DNA of 64,000 nt from Pseudomonas sp. FP2335 (GCF_030687535.1 NZ_CP117437.1:2687501-2751500); one strand, 5' to 3'. Counted from the first letter of the stretch, positions 24,571 through 34,323 are shown. Notes: generated by a model not told the origin, from the sequence alone. A program made the numbers and translations.

Positions 24571-25995
24571 ATGATCAGACTTGGCCCTGTTTACCCGCCG
24601 AGCCCGCCCGCGATGTCGTCACTGCCCAAATACCAGGAAATCTACCGGCGTTTTCGCCAGGCCATCGACCAGGGTCAATTGCGCCCCGGCGAGCGGGTGC
24701 CGTCGGTGCGGGCGCTGGCCCAGGAACTCAAGGTGGCGCGGGGCACGGTGGAGACGGCGTATCAGTTGCTGGTCAGCGAAGGTTTTTTTGAGGCGCGCGG
24801 GCAGGCCGGTACGGTGATTGCGACGACGCTGCCCCAGATCGCGGTAAAGCCCGCGCCCGTGCCGGCGCCTGTCGCCAGCGGACCGTTGCCGCTGCAAATG
24901 GGCGTGCCGGCACTGGACGCGTTCCCGCGCAAGTTGTGGGCCCGGCTGGTCACCCAGCAAGTGCGCCGCACCGATGCCGACAGCCTGGCCATGGGCGACG
25001 TGCGCGGCGTACAAGCCCTGCGCGTGGCCATCGCCGGCTACCTCGCGTTGTACCGGGGCGTGGAGTGTTCGCCGGATCAGGTGTTTGTCTGCGCCGGTTA
25101 TGCGTCGGGCCTGACCCTGGTCTGTGATGCCCTGGATATGCCCGGGCAACGCTGCTGGTTCGAAGACCCGGGTTACGTGCATGCACGGCAGTTGTTGAGC
25201 CATCAAGGCTTGCACCTGGTGCCGGTGCCGGTGGACCGCGATGGGCTGGATGTGGGCCAGGGCATCCTGCGCAGCCCACAGGCGCGGCTGGCGCTGGTCA
25301 CGCCGGCGCACCAGAGCCCGCTCGGCGTGGCGCTGAGCCCGGCGCGGCGCAAGGCCTTGCTGGGCTGGGCAGCGGCGCAGGGCAGTTGGGTGGTCGAGGA
25401 CGATTACGACAGTGAATTCCGCTATCACGGCAAACCGCTGGCCGCGCTCAAGAGCCAGGATCACGACGACCGGGTGATCTACGCCGGTAGCTTCAGCAAG
25501 ATGTTGTTCCCCGGTTTGCGCCTGGGTTACCTGGTGGTGCCGAACGCCTTGGTGGCGGCGTTTGAGCGCAGTGCGCAGTTGTTGCAGCAACGCTGTGCGC
25601 AACTGTTGCAACTGACCGCGGCGGATTTTCTCGAGCAGGGGCATTTCACCCGGCACCTGAAGAAAATGCGTCAGTTGTATGCGCAGCGACGCGGGCTGTT
25701 GGTGCAGGCGTTGCAGGCCCATTGCGCGGATGTCCTGCGGGTCGATGAGCAGGCGGGCGGGATTAATCTGTTGGCACGCTTGGTGGTCGCGGTGTCGGAC
25801 GAGGCGGTGGCGCAGGCAGCGAATGAGGCGGGCCTGGCACTGCAGGCGTTGTCGCGGTGGGCGATTGAACCGGGGCCACAGGGCTTGCTGATGGGGTTCA
25901 CTAATGTGGCAACGGCGCAACAGGCCCAGGCTATCGCGCAGGTGTTGCGTGGAGTGATTGCCGGGCAAACCGTGGCTGGGGCACAGGGGCAGTGA
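24571..25995 (+). CDS. MocR/PdxR-type regulator (GntR winged helix fused to aminotransferase fold)
   Basis: About 474 residues. An N-terminal GntR helix (PSVRALAQELKVARGTVETA, about residues 42-61) is linked to a fold-type I PLP domain with VVEDDYDSEFRYHGKPLAAL (about 280-299) and the PLP lysine in YAGSFSKMLFPGLRLGYL (about 307-324). These proteins sense PLP or amino-group ligands. The start is uncertain: ATG codons at 24547, 24571 and 24613 are in frame and none has a strong Shine-Dalgarno. Two direct copies of TTGG(G)ACA (24551-24557, 24564-24571) overlap the first two starts and could be its binding site. It faces the ahpD-like operon. Confidence 0.85.
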   Translation: MIRLGPVYPPSPPAMSSLPKYQEIYRRFRQAIDQGQLRPGERVPSVRALAQELKVARGTVETAYQLLVSEGFFEARGQAGTVIATTLPQIAVKPAPVPAPVASGPLPLQMGVPALDAFPRKLWARLVTQQVRRTDADSLAMGDVRGVQALRVAIAGYLALYRGVECSPDQVFVCAGYASGLTLVCDALDMPGQRCWFEDPGYVHARQLLSHQGLHLVPVPVDRDGLDVGQGILRSPQARLALVTPAHQSPLGVALSPARRKALLGWAAAQGSWVVEDDYDSEFRYHGKPLAALKSQDHDDRVIYAGSFSKMLFPGLRLGYLVVPNALVAAFERSAQLLQQRCAQLLQLTAADFLEQGHFTRHLKKMRQLYAQRRGLLVQALQAHCADVLRVDEQAGGINLLARLVVAVSDEAVAQAANEAGLALQALSRWAIEPGPQGLLMGFTNVATAQQAQAIAQVLRGVIAGQTVAGAQGQ

Positions 25996-26105
25996 TGCTG
26001 TACGAATCTGTGACCGACAAGTTCTGTAATAAAAACGTCACTGCGCTGGGGATTAAATCCTCGACGGGCTATTTTGGTGCATCTCAATAACCAGAGTAGC
26101 CATGG

Positions 26106-27830
26106 ATGAAATACCAACCCTTCAGCCGTACCTTGATTGCCACTGCGCTGGTATTGACGGTCGGCGCTGTGCAAGCCGCGTCCCAGGCCCCGGTGGCCGG
26201 TGAAAATGGCATGGTGGTCACGGCCCAGCATCTGGCCACCCATGTGGGCGTGGATGTCCTCAAGGCCGGTGGCAATGCCGTGGACGCGGCCGTGGCCGTA
26301 GGTTACGCACTGGCGGTGGTATACCCGGCGGCGGGCAACCTCGGTGGCGGCGGTTTCATGACCGTGCAACTGGCGGACGGGCGCAAGACCTTCCTCGACT
26401 TCCGCGAAAAAGCCCCGCTGGCGGCCACCGCGAACATGTACCTGGATAAAGACGGCAACGTCATCGAAGGCCTCAGTGCCAAGGGCCACCTGGCGGTCGG
26501 CGTGCCTGGCACCGTCTCGGGCATGGAACTGGCCCTGAGCAAATACGGGACCCTCAAGCGCGCCCAGGTGATTGCCCCGGCGATCAAACTGGCGGAAAAC
26601 GGCTTTGAGCTGGAGCAGGGTGATATCGACCTGCTGCATACCGCCACCGGCGAGTTCGAAAAAGATAAAGATATGCGCGGGATCTTCCTGCACAACGGCC
26701 AACCGATGCAGGTGGGCCAGAAGCTGGTGCAGAAAGACCTGGCCAAGACCCTCAAGGAAATCTCGGCCAAGGGCAGCGACGGTTTCTACAAAGGTTGGGT
26801 AGCCAAGGCGCTGGTGGATTCCAGCCAGGCCGGCAAGGGCATCATCACCCAGGCTGACCTGGACAAGTACAAGACCCGCGAACTGGCGCCGATCGAGTGC
26901 GACTACCGTGGCTACCACGTGGTCTCCGCGCCGCCGCCGAGTTCCGGTGGCGTGGTGATCTGCCAGATCATGAACATCCTCGAAGGCTATCCGATGGCCG
27001 ACCTCGGTTATCACTCGGCCCAGGGCCTGCACTACCAGATCGAAGCGATGCGCCATGCCTACGTGGACCGCAACAGCTACCTCGGCGACCCGGACTTCGT
27101 GAAGAACCCCATCGCCCACTTGCTGGACAAGGACTACGCCGCCAAGCTGCGCGCTGCCATCGAACCGCAAAAGGCGGGAGATTCCCAAGCGATCAAGCCG
27201 GGCGTTTCGCCCCATGAAGGCAACAACACCACGCACTACTCCATTGTCGACAAGTGGGGCAACGCGGTCTCGGTGACGTACACCCTCAACGACTGGTTCG
27301 GTGCGGGCGTGATGGCGAGCAAGACCGGGGTCATCCTCAACGATGAAATGGACGATTTCACCGTCAAGGTTGGCGTGCCGAACATGTACGGTCTGGTGCA
27401 GGGTGAGGCCAACGCCATCGCACCGGGCAAGGCGCCGCTGTCGTCGATGAGCCCGACCATCGTGACCAAGGATGGCAAGGCCGTCATGGTGGTAGGCACG
27501 CCGGGTGGCAGTCGCATCATTACCGCGACCTTGCTGACGATGCTGAATGTCATCGACTACAAGATGAACATCCAGGAAGCCGTGGACGCGCCGCGTTTCC
27601 ACCAGCAGTGGATGCCGGAGACTACCAACCTTGAGACGTTTGCAGTGAGCCCGGATACCCAGAAGATCCTCGAAAGCTGGGGCCACAAGTTCGCCGGGCC
27701 GCAGGATGCCAACCACTTGGCGGCGATTCTGGTGGGTGCGCCGTCGTTGGGTGGCAAGCCGGTGGGGAACAACCGTTTCTACGGGGCGAATGATCCGCGT
27801 CGCAACACGGGCCTGTCCTTGGGCTACTAA
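26106..27830 (+). CDS. ggt: Gamma-glutamyltranspeptidase, periplasmic
   Basis: 574 residues with a signal peptide (about residues 1-25, LIATALVLTVGAVQA). GGT self-cleaves and then hydrolyses or transfers the gamma-glutamyl group of glutathione in the periplasm. The autocleavage/nucleophile Thr is the first T of TTHYSIVD (about residue 375), which would begin the small subunit, and the lid-loop region NDWFGAG and catalytic PLSSMSPTIV (about 440-449) are intact. Length fits the bacterial family. It appears monocistronic, and a REPIN follows. Confidence 0.93.
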   Translation: MKYQPFSRTLIATALVLTVGAVQAASQAPVAGENGMVVTAQHLATHVGVDVLKAGGNAVDAAVAVGYALAVVYPAAGNLGGGGFMTVQLADGRKTFLDFREKAPLAATANMYLDKDGNVIEGLSAKGHLAVGVPGTVSGMELALSKYGTLKRAQVIAPAIKLAENGFELEQGDIDLLHTATGEFEKDKDMRGIFLHNGQPMQVGQKLVQKDLAKTLKEISAKGSDGFYKGWVAKALVDSSQAGKGIITQADLDKYKTRELAPIECDYRGYHVVSAPPPSSGGVVICQIMNILEGYPMADLGYHSAQGLHYQIEAMRHAYVDRNSYLGDPDFVKNPIAHLLDKDYAAKLRAAIEPQKAGDSQAIKPGVSPHEGNNTTHYSIVDKWGNAVSVTYTLNDWFGAGVMASKTGVILNDEMDDFTVKVGVPNMYGLVQGEANAIAPGKAPLSSMSPTIVTKDGKAVMVVGTPGGSRIITATLLTMLNVIDYKMNIQEAVDAPRFHQQWMPETTNLETFAVSPDTQKILESWGHKFAGPQDANHLAAILVGAPSLGGKPVGNNRFYGANDPRRNTGLSLGY

Positions 27831-27848
27831 CGCCTGACGCGGTCAAAA

Positions 27849-27956
27849 ATGTGGGAGCGGGCTTGCTCGCGAAAGCGGTGTGTCAGCCAAAGATTTATTC
27901 GCTGATCTACTGCATTCGCGAGCAAGCCCGCTCCCACACAAGCCCGCTCTCACAGT
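27849..27956. repeat. REPIN, family 1, with extra partial REP
   Basis: ATGTGGGAGCGGGCTTGCTC at 27849 and its inverted copy ending near 27938 flank a 38-bp loop. A third, partial copy (AAGCCCGCTCTCACA, 27940-27954) directly follows, probably from local duplication. It lies between ggt and the convergent kinase gene. Confidence 0.88.
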
Positions 27957-27966
27957 GAGGGCAGTG

Positions 27967-28491
27967 TCAGGGCTGAAGTAGTCGCGCTACCGCTGCAAAC
28001 GCCGCAACCCGGCGCTCTTCCCAATTCCCCTTGATCACCAACACAGGCTGTTGATGCTCCCGCATCCACTCCAGACTGCCCTGGAAAAACGCCTGGCGAT
28101 CCTCCAGTTGCGGCTGGCATCGCTGTCCATCAGCCGTCCACTCCACATCATCCGGCGACAGCAGCAAGTGCAGGTCGTAGTGACGGGCCAGCAGTTCGCT
28201 GTCGAGCCAGGCCGGGTAGTCGCCGAACAGGGTCTGGCTCCAGAGCTTGTTGGTCAGCAAATGCGTGTCGAGGATCAGCAGCTCGGGGTGCCTGGCGCGG
28301 GCGGCATCTTCCCAGGCCAGTTGGCCGTGGGCGATCGCCGGGATGTCGGCCAGGGTGGTATCGCGTTGGTGATGATCGATGAAGTGGCGCACGTATTCAC
28401 CGACCATCAACCCGCCGAAATGCGCTTGCAACTCGGCGGCCAGCCAGCTTTTACCGCTGGATTCGGGGCCGGCCAATACCACGACCTTCAT
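27967..28491 (-). CDS. NadR-like ribosylnicotinamide kinase (AAA/P-loop)
   Basis: 174 residues from the ATG at 28491. The P-loop is GPESSGKSWLAAEL (about residues 8-21), followed by VGEYVRHFIDHH (about 30-41) and LILDTHLLTNKLWSQTLFGD (about 70-89). This matches the C-terminal kinase domain of NadR, which phosphorylates nicotinamide riboside; the adenylyltransferase and regulatory domains of full NadR are absent. Its ATG overlaps the pnuC stop (ATGA), so transporter and kinase are coupled, a strong sign of NAD salvage. Confidence 0.85.
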   Translation of the reverse strand: MKVVVLAGPESSGKSWLAAELQAHFGGLMVGEYVRHFIDHHQRDTTLADIPAIAHGQLAWEDAARARHPELLILDTHLLTNKLWSQTLFGDYPAWLDSELLARHYDLHLLLSPDDVEWTADGQRCQPQLEDRQAFFQGSLEWMREHQQPVLVIKGNWEERRVAAFAAVARLLQP

Positions 28492-29051
28492 GCCTGCAAC
28501 GCCGGGTCGGCACGCCATTCGCGCCAGCCTTGCACCGCGATGGCGGTAAACAGGGCGTAGAGCGCGGCGGTGAGGTAGAGACCTTTATAGAGAAACAGGC
28601 CGACGAAGATCACATCCACGGCAATCCACAGCGGCCAGCACTGCACGCGTTTCTGCGCCATCCACATCTGCGCCACCAGGCTGAAGCCGGTGAGGGCGGC
28701 GTCGAGCCAGGGTTGCGCGGCGTCGGTCCAGTGGGCCATGGCGGCGCCCAGCAGCAGGCTGCCGGCGGCGCCCACCGCGAGGCTGGCGATGATGGCTGGC
28801 CCGCCGAGGCTGGTGACCTGGCGGCCTTGCTTGACCTCGCCGGCGCGGGTCCACTGCCACCAGCCGTACAGTTGCAGGACGGCGTAGACCACTTGCAGCA
28901 GCATGTCGGAATAGAGTTTTACGTCGTAGAACACCCAGGTGTAGAGCAACACCATGATCAGGCCGATGGGCCAGCACCAGGGGTTCTGTTTAACCGTCAG
29001 CCAGACAGCGATCACCCCCAGGGCGGCGGCGAACAGTTCAAGCCCGGACAT
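28488..29051 (-). CDS. pnuC: Nicotinamide riboside transporter
   Basis: 187 residues with about seven membrane helices. Conserved PnuC features are WPIGLIMVLLYTWVFYDVKL (about residues 27-46), the QLYGWWQW helix (about 60-67) and the C-terminal WIAVDVIFVGLFLYKGLYLT (about 142-161), which hold the substrate-binding Trp/Asn-type residues. It takes up nicotinamide riboside by facilitated diffusion, trapped by the kinase encoded next in the operon. No riboswitch was seen upstream; a family-2 REPIN lies there. Confidence 0.9.
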   Translation of the reverse strand: MSGLELFAAALGVIAVWLTVKQNPWCWPIGLIMVLLYTWVFYDVKLYSDMLLQVVYAVLQLYGWWQWTRAGEVKQGRQVTSLGGPAIIASLAVGAAGSLLLGAAMAHWTDAAQPWLDAALTGFSLVAQMWMAQKRVQCWPLWIAVDVIFVGLFLYKGLYLTAALYALFTAIAVQGWREWRADPALQA

Positions 29052-29120
29052 GGCGGTTCCTTGGGAGTGTGGAAAGGGGCGGTGATTGTAACGAAAGAAG
29101 TTTCGCGTAGGAATTAACCT

Positions 29121-29255
29121 TGTAGTGAGCGGGCTTGCCCCGCGCTGGGGGGCGAAGCCGCCCCAAATCCAGGCCCCGCGGTCTTACTGATACACCGTGG
29201 TACCTGGGTTTAGGGCTGCGTCGCCCCCAGGCGCGGGGCAAGCCCGCTCACTACA
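29121..29255. repeat. REPIN, family 2
   Basis: TGTAGTGAGCGGGCTTGCCC at 29121 and its inverted copy ending at 29255 enclose about 90 bp. Inner arms (CCGCGCTGGG and CCCAGGCGCGG) extend the symmetry. This sequence family is distinct from the GGGAGCGGG family 1; both occur in the window. It lies between pnuC and the chemoreceptor gene. Confidence 0.88.
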
Positions 29256-29270
29256 AACCCCGTCCTGGGG

Positions 29271-30905
29271 TTAGATTTTGAATTGGCGCAGCAGGGTGTT
29301 GAGTTGTTCGCTCAGGCCGCGCAGGTGGGTGCTGGCGGCACTCGACTGTTCGGCGGCGATGGCGGTGCTGTGGGACAAGCCCGCCGCCTGGGTGACGTTC
29401 TGGTTGATGTCCTCTACCACATGCGCCTGTTGCAGGGTGGCGCTGGCAATCGACGCGTTCAGGCCGTTGAGGTTGTGCAGGGCCTGGCCGATGGCGGTGA
29501 GGCTGGCGCCGGCCTGGCCGGCTTGTTCGATGGTCAGTTGCGAGGCATTGTGACTCTCGCTGATCACCTTGACCGCCGCTTCCGAGTGGCCTTGCAGGCG
29601 TTCGATCATGCCCTGGATCTCGGCGGTGGATTTTTGCGTGCGCTGGGCCAGCAGGCGCACTTCATCGGCGACCACGGCAAAGCCACGGCCTTGTTCGCCG
29701 GCCCGTGCGGCCTCGATGGCGGCGTTGAGTGCGAGCAGGTTGGTCTGGTCGGCGATGGAACGGATCACTTCGAGCACGCTGCCGATCTGGGTGCTTTCGG
29801 CGGACAGGGTACGCATCACCTCGACCGCCTGGCTGATGGTGCCGGAGAGCTGGTCGATCTGTTGCAAGCTGCCGTCGATATTGACCTGGCCTTGCTGGGC
29901 CTGGGCCTGGGCATCGCGCATTTCACTGGCGGCGTGTTCGGCGTTCTTGGCCACGTCCTGCACGCCGTAGGTGACTTCGTTGATCGCGGTGGCGACCAAT
30001 TCCATCTGCTGCGATTGCTGCTGGCTGCGGTCGTGGGCCTGGCTCGCGTTGTTGCCCAGCTCGGTAGACGATTGGCCGAGGGCGTTGGCGCACACCTGCA
30101 ACTGGCCGACCACGTCGCGCAATTTGGCGGTGAAGCTGTTGAAGTGCTGGGACAGTTGGGTCACTTCGTCGCGGCCGTGGGTGTCGAGGTTGTGGGTCAG
30201 GTCGCTTTCACCACTGGCGATATTGCCCATGGCGTCCACTGCTGCCTGCAACGGGCGCACGATGCTGCGCGCGATCAACACCACCAGTAGGGTCATCACC
30301 AGCGCGATGATCAAACCAATGGCCGAGGCTTTCCACACCTGGGCGGAGAACTCGGACTGCACATCGTCCACGTAGACGCCGGAGCCGATGATCCAGCCCC
30401 AGGGTTGGAACAGTTGGATGTACGAGGTCTTGGCCACCGGTGCATCGGCGCCCGGTTTCGGCCAGCGGTAGTTGACGATGCCGGCACCCTTGGCCTTGGC
30501 CAGGGCCACGAATTCGTTGAACACCGCAAAACCGTCTGGGTCACGGATCGCCGAGAGGTTCTGGCCGTCAAGCTTGGGGTTGGCCGGGTGCATGATCATC
30601 ACGGGCGTGAGGTCGTTGATCCAGAAATAGTCGTCATGGTCGTAGCGCAACCCGCGCACCGCGCTCAGGGCTTGCTTCTGGGCGGCTTCGCGGGTCATGA
30701 CGCCGCTGGTTTCGAGGCCGTGATAAAACGTCAGGATGCCGCTGGCGGTCTGCACCACGTGCTCGGTCTGCTGGCGCTTGGCCTGGTAGAGCTCGCCATG
30801 AATTTGCTTGAGCATCAGTAAACCCAAGGCCAGCAGCATCAGCACGGCGACTATCAGGATCAGCCAGAGGCGGCGGCTGATCGACATATTGCGCAAACTG
30901 TTCAT
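29271..30905 (-). CDS. Methyl-accepting chemotaxis protein with single Cache (sCache) sensor
   Basis: 544 residues. TM1 spans about residues 11-33, the periplasmic sCache_2 domain about 35-190 (includes [20 protein letters not shown] and [14 protein letters not shown]), TM2 about 193-214, then a HAMP domain ([13 protein letters not shown]) and a long coiled coil. The hairpin signalling tip is canonical ([20 protein letters not shown], about 395-414). sCache_2 receptors of pseudomonads typically sense short organic acids. No pentapeptide CheR-binding tail is present at the end (LLRQFKI). Confidence 0.92.
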   Translation of the reverse strand: MNSLRNMSISRRLWLILIVAVLMLLALGLLMLKQIHGELYQAKRQQTEHVVQTASGILTFYHGLETSGVMTREAAQKQALSAVRGLRYDHDDYFWINDLTPVMIMHPANPKLDGQNLSAIRDPDGFAVFNEFVALAKAKGAGIVNYRWPKPGADAPVAKTSYIQLFQPWGWIIGSGVYVDDVQSEFSAQVWKASAIGLIIALVMTLLVVLIARSIVRPLQAAVDAMGNIASGESDLTHNLDTHGRDEVTQLSQHFNSFTAKLRDVVGQLQVCANALGQSSTELGNNASQAHDRSQQQSQQMELVATAINEVTYGVQDVAKNAEHAASEMRDAQAQAQQGQVNIDGSLQQIDQLSGTISQAVEVMRTLSAESTQIGSVLEVIRSIADQTNLLALNAAIEAARAGEQGRGFAVVADEVRLLAQRTQKSTAEIQGMIERLQGHSEAAVKVISESHNASQLTIEQAGQAGASLTAIGQALHNLNGLNASIASATLQQAHVVEDINQNVTQAAGLSHSTAIAAEQSSAASTHLRGLSEQLNTLLRQFKI

Positions 30906-31102
30906 CGTCCTGTCACTCCGGGCTTTTTATAATTGTGGGCGTTGCATCGACTTTTACGCCTTGTCTGATAGGCTTTCGGCCGGTAATCGGAAAACCTGAG
31001 TACTGCCTGATTTTTCACGGGTTTTTTCAAACGCCCAGCGTCAGTGAACCAATTAAAAAAGACTAACGAGGCATGCCACGCGCATGACCTTTTGGGGGAA
31101 GC

Positions 31103-31933
31103 ATGGATTTTTGGACCGCCATACAGGCATTGATTCTTGGCGTGGTGGAGGGGCTGACGGAGTTCTTGCCGATCTCCAGTACCGGCCACCAGATCATCGT
31201 CGCCGATTTGATCGGTTTCGGCGGTGAGCGCTTTGAAGCGTTCAATATCATCATTCAACTGGGCGCGATCCTGGCCGTGGTCTGGGAGTTCCGACGCAAG
31301 ATCCTCGACGTGGTCATCGGCCTGCCGACCCAGCGCAAGGCGCAGCGGTTCACGGTGAACCTGATCATCGCGGTGTTGCCGGCAGTGGTGTTGGGCGTGA
31401 TTTTTGCCGACTTGATCAAACACTACCTGTTCAACCCGATCACCGTGGCCGCCGCGTTGGTGGTGGGCGGCGTGATCATGTTGTGGGCTGAACAGCGTCA
31501 ACACGCGGTGCATGCCCAGAGCGTCGATGACATCACCTGGAAAGACGCGATCAAGGTCGGCCTGGCCCAGTGCCTGGCGATGATCCCGGGTACTTCGCGT
31601 TCCGGCGCGACCATTATCGGCGGCCTGTTGTTCGGCCTGTCGCGCAAGACCGCCACCGAGTTCTCGTTCTTCCTGGCGATGCCGACCATGGTCGGTGCGG
31701 CAGTGTATTCGGGCTACAAGTACCGTCACCTGTTCCAGCCCGATGACTTGCCGGTGTTTGCCATCGGCTTTGTCACCTCGTTCATCTTCGCGATGATTGC
31801 GGTCAAGGCGTTGCTCAAGTTCATCGCCAGCCACAGCTACGCGGCGTTTGCCTGGTATCGGATCGCGTTTGGCCTGCTGATCCTGGCGACCTGGCAGTTC
31901 GGTTGGATCGACTGGTCTGCCGTCAAACCATGA
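31103..31933 (+). CDS. uppP: Undecaprenyl-diphosphate phosphatase
   Basis: 276 residues with about eight membrane helices. Both BacA/UppP signatures are present: [18 protein letters not shown] (about residues 14-31) and [20 protein letters not shown] (about 161-180). The enzyme recycles the C55 lipid carrier used for peptidoglycan, O-antigen and other surface glycans, and confers bacitracin tolerance when overproduced. The downstream DUF1294 gene overlaps it by ATGA. The 197-bp gap to the divergent chemoreceptor should hold both promoters; I could not mark them with confidence. Confidence 0.95.
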   Translation: MDFWTAIQALILGVVEGLTEFLPISSTGHQIIVADLIGFGGERFEAFNIIIQLGAILAVVWEFRRKILDVVIGLPTQRKAQRFTVNLIIAVLPAVVLGVIFADLIKHYLFNPITVAAALVVGGVIMLWAEQRQHAVHAQSVDDITWKDAIKVGLAQCLAMIPGTSRSGATIIGGLLFGLSRKTATEFSFFLAMPTMVGAAVYSGYKYRHLFQPDDLPVFAIGFVTSFIFAMIAVKALLKFIASHSYAAFAWYRIAFGLLILATWQFGWIDWSAVKP

Positions 31934-32313
31934 GCATCCAGTACCCGCGCCTGAAGGCGGCGATTTTTCTGTTGCTGTGCGCTGCGCCGCTGCTGGGCTC
32001 GGTGCTGCTGTGGTGGCGCGGCGAGACGGTGCTGCCGCTGGTGGCCTACGCCGTGGTCAGCGTGCTGGCGTTCTTGCTGTACTGGCGCGATAAGCGCCAG
32101 GCGCAAACCAACGGCTGGCGCACCCCGGAGAACATCCTGCACGCCGTCGAGCTGGCAGGCGGTTGGCCGGGGGCGTTGATCGCCCAGCAGGTGTTGCGGC
32201 ACAAGACGCGCAAGGTGTCTTATCAGGTGCTGTTCTGGGCGATTGTGCTGCTGCATCAGGTGTTCTGGCTGGACCAGTTGTTCCTGGGCGGCACCTTTCT
32301 TTCAGTCCTCTAA
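31930..32313 (+). CDS. DUF1294 membrane protein
   Basis: 127 residues. Two membrane helices near the N-terminus (about residues 9-27 and 34-50), then a cytoplasmic segment [20 protein letters not shown] (about 51-70), the DUF1294 signature, and a C-terminal helix pair. Longer family members carry an N-terminal cold-shock domain, missing here. Translation is coupled to uppP by the ATGA overlap; its stop overlaps the end of the convergent MmcQ-like gene by 12 bp. Function unknown. Confidence 0.82.
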   Translation: MSIQYPRLKAAIFLLLCAAPLLGSVLLWWRGETVLPLVAYAVVSVLAFLLYWRDKRQAQTNGWRTPENILHAVELAGGWPGALIAQQVLRHKTRKVSYQVLFWAIVLLHQVFWLDQLFLGGTFLSVL

Positions 32314-32658
32314 ACGCAAGCCGATCTGCGTGCGCTTGGGCAGTTTGCTCACCACCAGTTGGTGGGAGCGCCGCAACAAGCTGCGCAGTTCCTCGGCGCC
32401 CAGCGGGTAGGGCGTGTTCATGATGATCCACTGCGCGCGGGCCAGGTAGGGCGCCGGGTGGATGCCTGGGCGGTCGACGTGGCCGAGGAACAGATCCTTG
32501 TCGACCTTGAATGCCAGCGAATCACCGCGCAGGTTTTGCAGGGCGAACATCTTGTTGCCGGCAATCGAAAACACGCGCACGCCGCCCCATTTGTAGTCTT
32601 CCCGCGCGCCGGGCAGGCTCAGGCAGAATGTGGCGACTTGTTCTTCGCTGATCTTCAT
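32302..32658 (-). CDS. MmcQ/YjbR-family protein
   Basis: 118 residues: FCLSLPGAREDYKWGGVRVF (about residues 11-30), FALQNLRGDSLAFKVDKDLF (about 38-57) and the C-terminal LLRRSHQLVVSKLPKR match the MmcQ/YjbR double-wing fold. Its biochemical role is not established. The start ATG overlaps the stop of the upstream LysR gene (ATGA), so the two share a transcript. Confidence 0.85.
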   Translation of the reverse strand: MKISEEQVATFCLSLPGAREDYKWGGVRVFSIAGNKMFALQNLRGDSLAFKVDKDLFLGHVDRPGIHPAPYLARAQWIIMNTPYPLGAEELRSLLRRSHQLVVSKLPKRTQIGLRLED

Positions 32659-33563
32659 AACAGACGGTCTCCGCAGCTTTTGAAGCCTTCTTCCAGGTAG
32701 TCGATCCACGCCCGGATCGCCGGCAACACGCCGCGTCGGTGTGGGTATACGGCCTGCAACCAGCCGCCCGGCAACGACCACTGCGGCAGCAATTGCACCA
32801 GGCGGCCGCTGGCCAGTTCTTCTTCGCAATACATCATCGGCAGCACGGTGAACCCCAGGCCCATGATCGCGCTGGCCTTGCGCACGATGAAATCGTCGAT
32901 GCCCAGGCGCGCTTCCATCACCAGTTCGTGGGGGTTGCCCTGGGGGTCGAGGATGCGCTGATGGACCATGCGGTCCGGCTCCAGCGCGCCGAGGATAGGC
33001 AGTTGCTTGAGGTCGTCGAGCGAGTCGATGCGCTTGCCTTGCACAAAGGCGGGGCTGGCCACCAGCACCGTCTGGGCCTGACGCAGGCGCTTGGTCACCA
33101 GTAGTGGGTCTTCATCGCCCAGCTCGCGTACGCGCAGGGCCACGTCGATGCCCTCGGCCACCAGGTCGACACGTCGGTTGACCAGGGTCATTTCCAGTTG
33201 CACATGGGGATGGGCGGCCAGAAATCCGGCGACCAGCTCCGGCAGGATGTGCTGGGCCATGCCCACCGGACAACTGACCCGCAGCCGTCCACGGGCTTCG
33301 CTGGACATGCTGGCCACGGCTTCGTCGGCCATCTCGGCTTCGAGCAACATGGCTTGGCAATGGCGCAGGTAGCGTTCGCCGACGGCGGTCAGGGTCAGTT
33401 GCCGCGTGGTGCGTTGCAGCAAGCGGGCGCCGAGGCGTTCCTCCAGCTCGGCAATACGTCGTGACAGCCGCGACTTGGGAATCCCCAGTAGCCGGCCGGC
33501 AGCCGCGAAGCCGCCGGCTTCGACGACTTTGGCGAAGTAGTAGAGGTCGTTGAGGTCTTGCAT
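32655..33563 (-). CDS. LysR-family transcriptional regulator
   Basis: 302 residues from the ATG at 33563 (MQDLND). N-terminal HTH: FAKVVEAGGFAAAGRLLGIP (about residues 10-29) with KSRLSRRIAELEERLG; the C-terminal effector domain belongs to the CrgA-like group (RLRVSCPVGMAQHILPELVA, about 91-110). It is divergent from azoR, and an inverted repeat in the gap suggests that it controls azoR and itself. It is translationally coupled to the MmcQ-like gene. Confidence 0.87.
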   Translation of the reverse strand: MQDLNDLYYFAKVVEAGGFAAAGRLLGIPKSRLSRRIAELEERLGARLLQRTTRQLTLTAVGERYLRHCQAMLLEAEMADEAVASMSSEARGRLRVSCPVGMAQHILPELVAGFLAAHPHVQLEMTLVNRRVDLVAEGIDVALRVRELGDEDPLLVTKRLRQAQTVLVASPAFVQGKRIDSLDDLKQLPILGALEPDRMVHQRILDPQGNPHELVMEARLGIDDFIVRKASAIMGLGFTVLPMMYCEEELASGRLVQLLPQWSLPGGWLQAVYPHRRGVLPAIRAWIDYLEEGFKSCGDRLL

Positions 33564-33573
33564 GGTCAACCTA

Positions 33574-33593
33574 TTGTCCTGTCAGTGGGACAA
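33574..33593. promoter_or_regulatory. Inverted repeat between LysR gene and azoR
   Basis: TTGTCC-N8-GGACAA, a perfect 6-bp inverted repeat with the spacing of a regulator-binding site, starts 11 bp upstream of the LysR start codon. Likely operator for the adjacent LysR protein. Confidence 0.55.
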
Positions 33594-33687
33594 ACTATCG
33601 CATTTCAGCGGGCTTATCGGCTATTGGTTTCATGCGTAGCATCATCACCATCTGATCGCCACTGACGATCCTACTCGGAGATCCCCC

Positions 33688-34299
33688 ATGAAACTGTTGC
33701 ACATCGATTCCAGCATCCTCGGCGACAACTCGGCATCCCGTCAGCTCAGCGCTGCCGTGGTCAAGGCCTGGCAAGCCGCCGAGCCGGGCGTGGAAGTGAC
33801 CTATCGCGATCTGGCGAGCGAGGCCATCAGCCACTTTTCCGGCCTGACCCTGGGGGCGCTGGGTACTGCTGCCGAATTGCGTGATGCCGTTCAACAGCAC
33901 GAAGCCGAGCTGAGCGCTTCGTCCCTGGCTGAATTCATCGCCGCAGACGCGGTGGTGATCGGTGCGCCGATGTACAACTTCTCGGTGCCATCCCAACTGA
34001 AAGCCTGGATTGACCGCATCGCGGTGGCTGGCCAGACCTTTCGTTACACCGAAGCCGGCCCTGAAGGCCTGTGCGGCGGCAAGAAACTGATCATCGTCTC
34101 CACCGCCGGTGGCCTGCACGCCGGCCAGGCGAGCAACGTCGGCCATGAAGACTACCTGAAGCTGGTGTTTGGCTTCCTGGGCATCACCGACATCGAGTTC
34201 GTGCGCGCCCAAGGCCTGGCCTACGGTGATGAGGTGCGCAACAAGTCCCTGAGCGACGCCAACGCACTCATCAACGAACAATTGTTCGCCGCCGCGTAA
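33688..34299 (+). CDS. azoR: FMN-dependent NADH:quinone oxidoreductase/azoreductase
   Basis: 203 residues, full AzoR length. [20 protein letters not shown] (about residues 5-24) is the FMN phosphate loop, [20 protein letters not shown] (about 90-109) the flavin-stacking segment, and STAGGLHAG (about 138-146) the third loop. The enzyme reduces quinones and azo compounds with NADH. It is divergent from a LysR regulator and stands alone; a weak stem follows it. Confidence 0.93.
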   Translation: MKLLHIDSSILGDNSASRQLSAAVVKAWQAAEPGVEVTYRDLASEAISHFSGLTLGALGTAAELRDAVQQHEAELSASSLAEFIAADAVVIGAPMYNFSVPSQLKAWIDRIAVAGQTFRYTEAGPEGLCGGKKLIIVSTAGGLHAGQASNVGHEDYLKLVFGFLGITDIEFVRAQGLAYGDEVRNKSLSDANALINEQLFAAA

Positions 34300-34323
34300 G
34301 GGTTGTGTAAAACATCGCCGTTC

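Noticed and set aside
25671..27716. 681-codon minus-strand open frame opposite ggt and the end of the MocR gene
   Set aside because: Antisense to two recognised genes; open only because of codon bias.
29052..29120. Possible riboswitch upstream of pnuC
   Set aside because: The leader is short and shows no preQ1, NAD or TPP-like core; only the REPIN adds structure further upstream.
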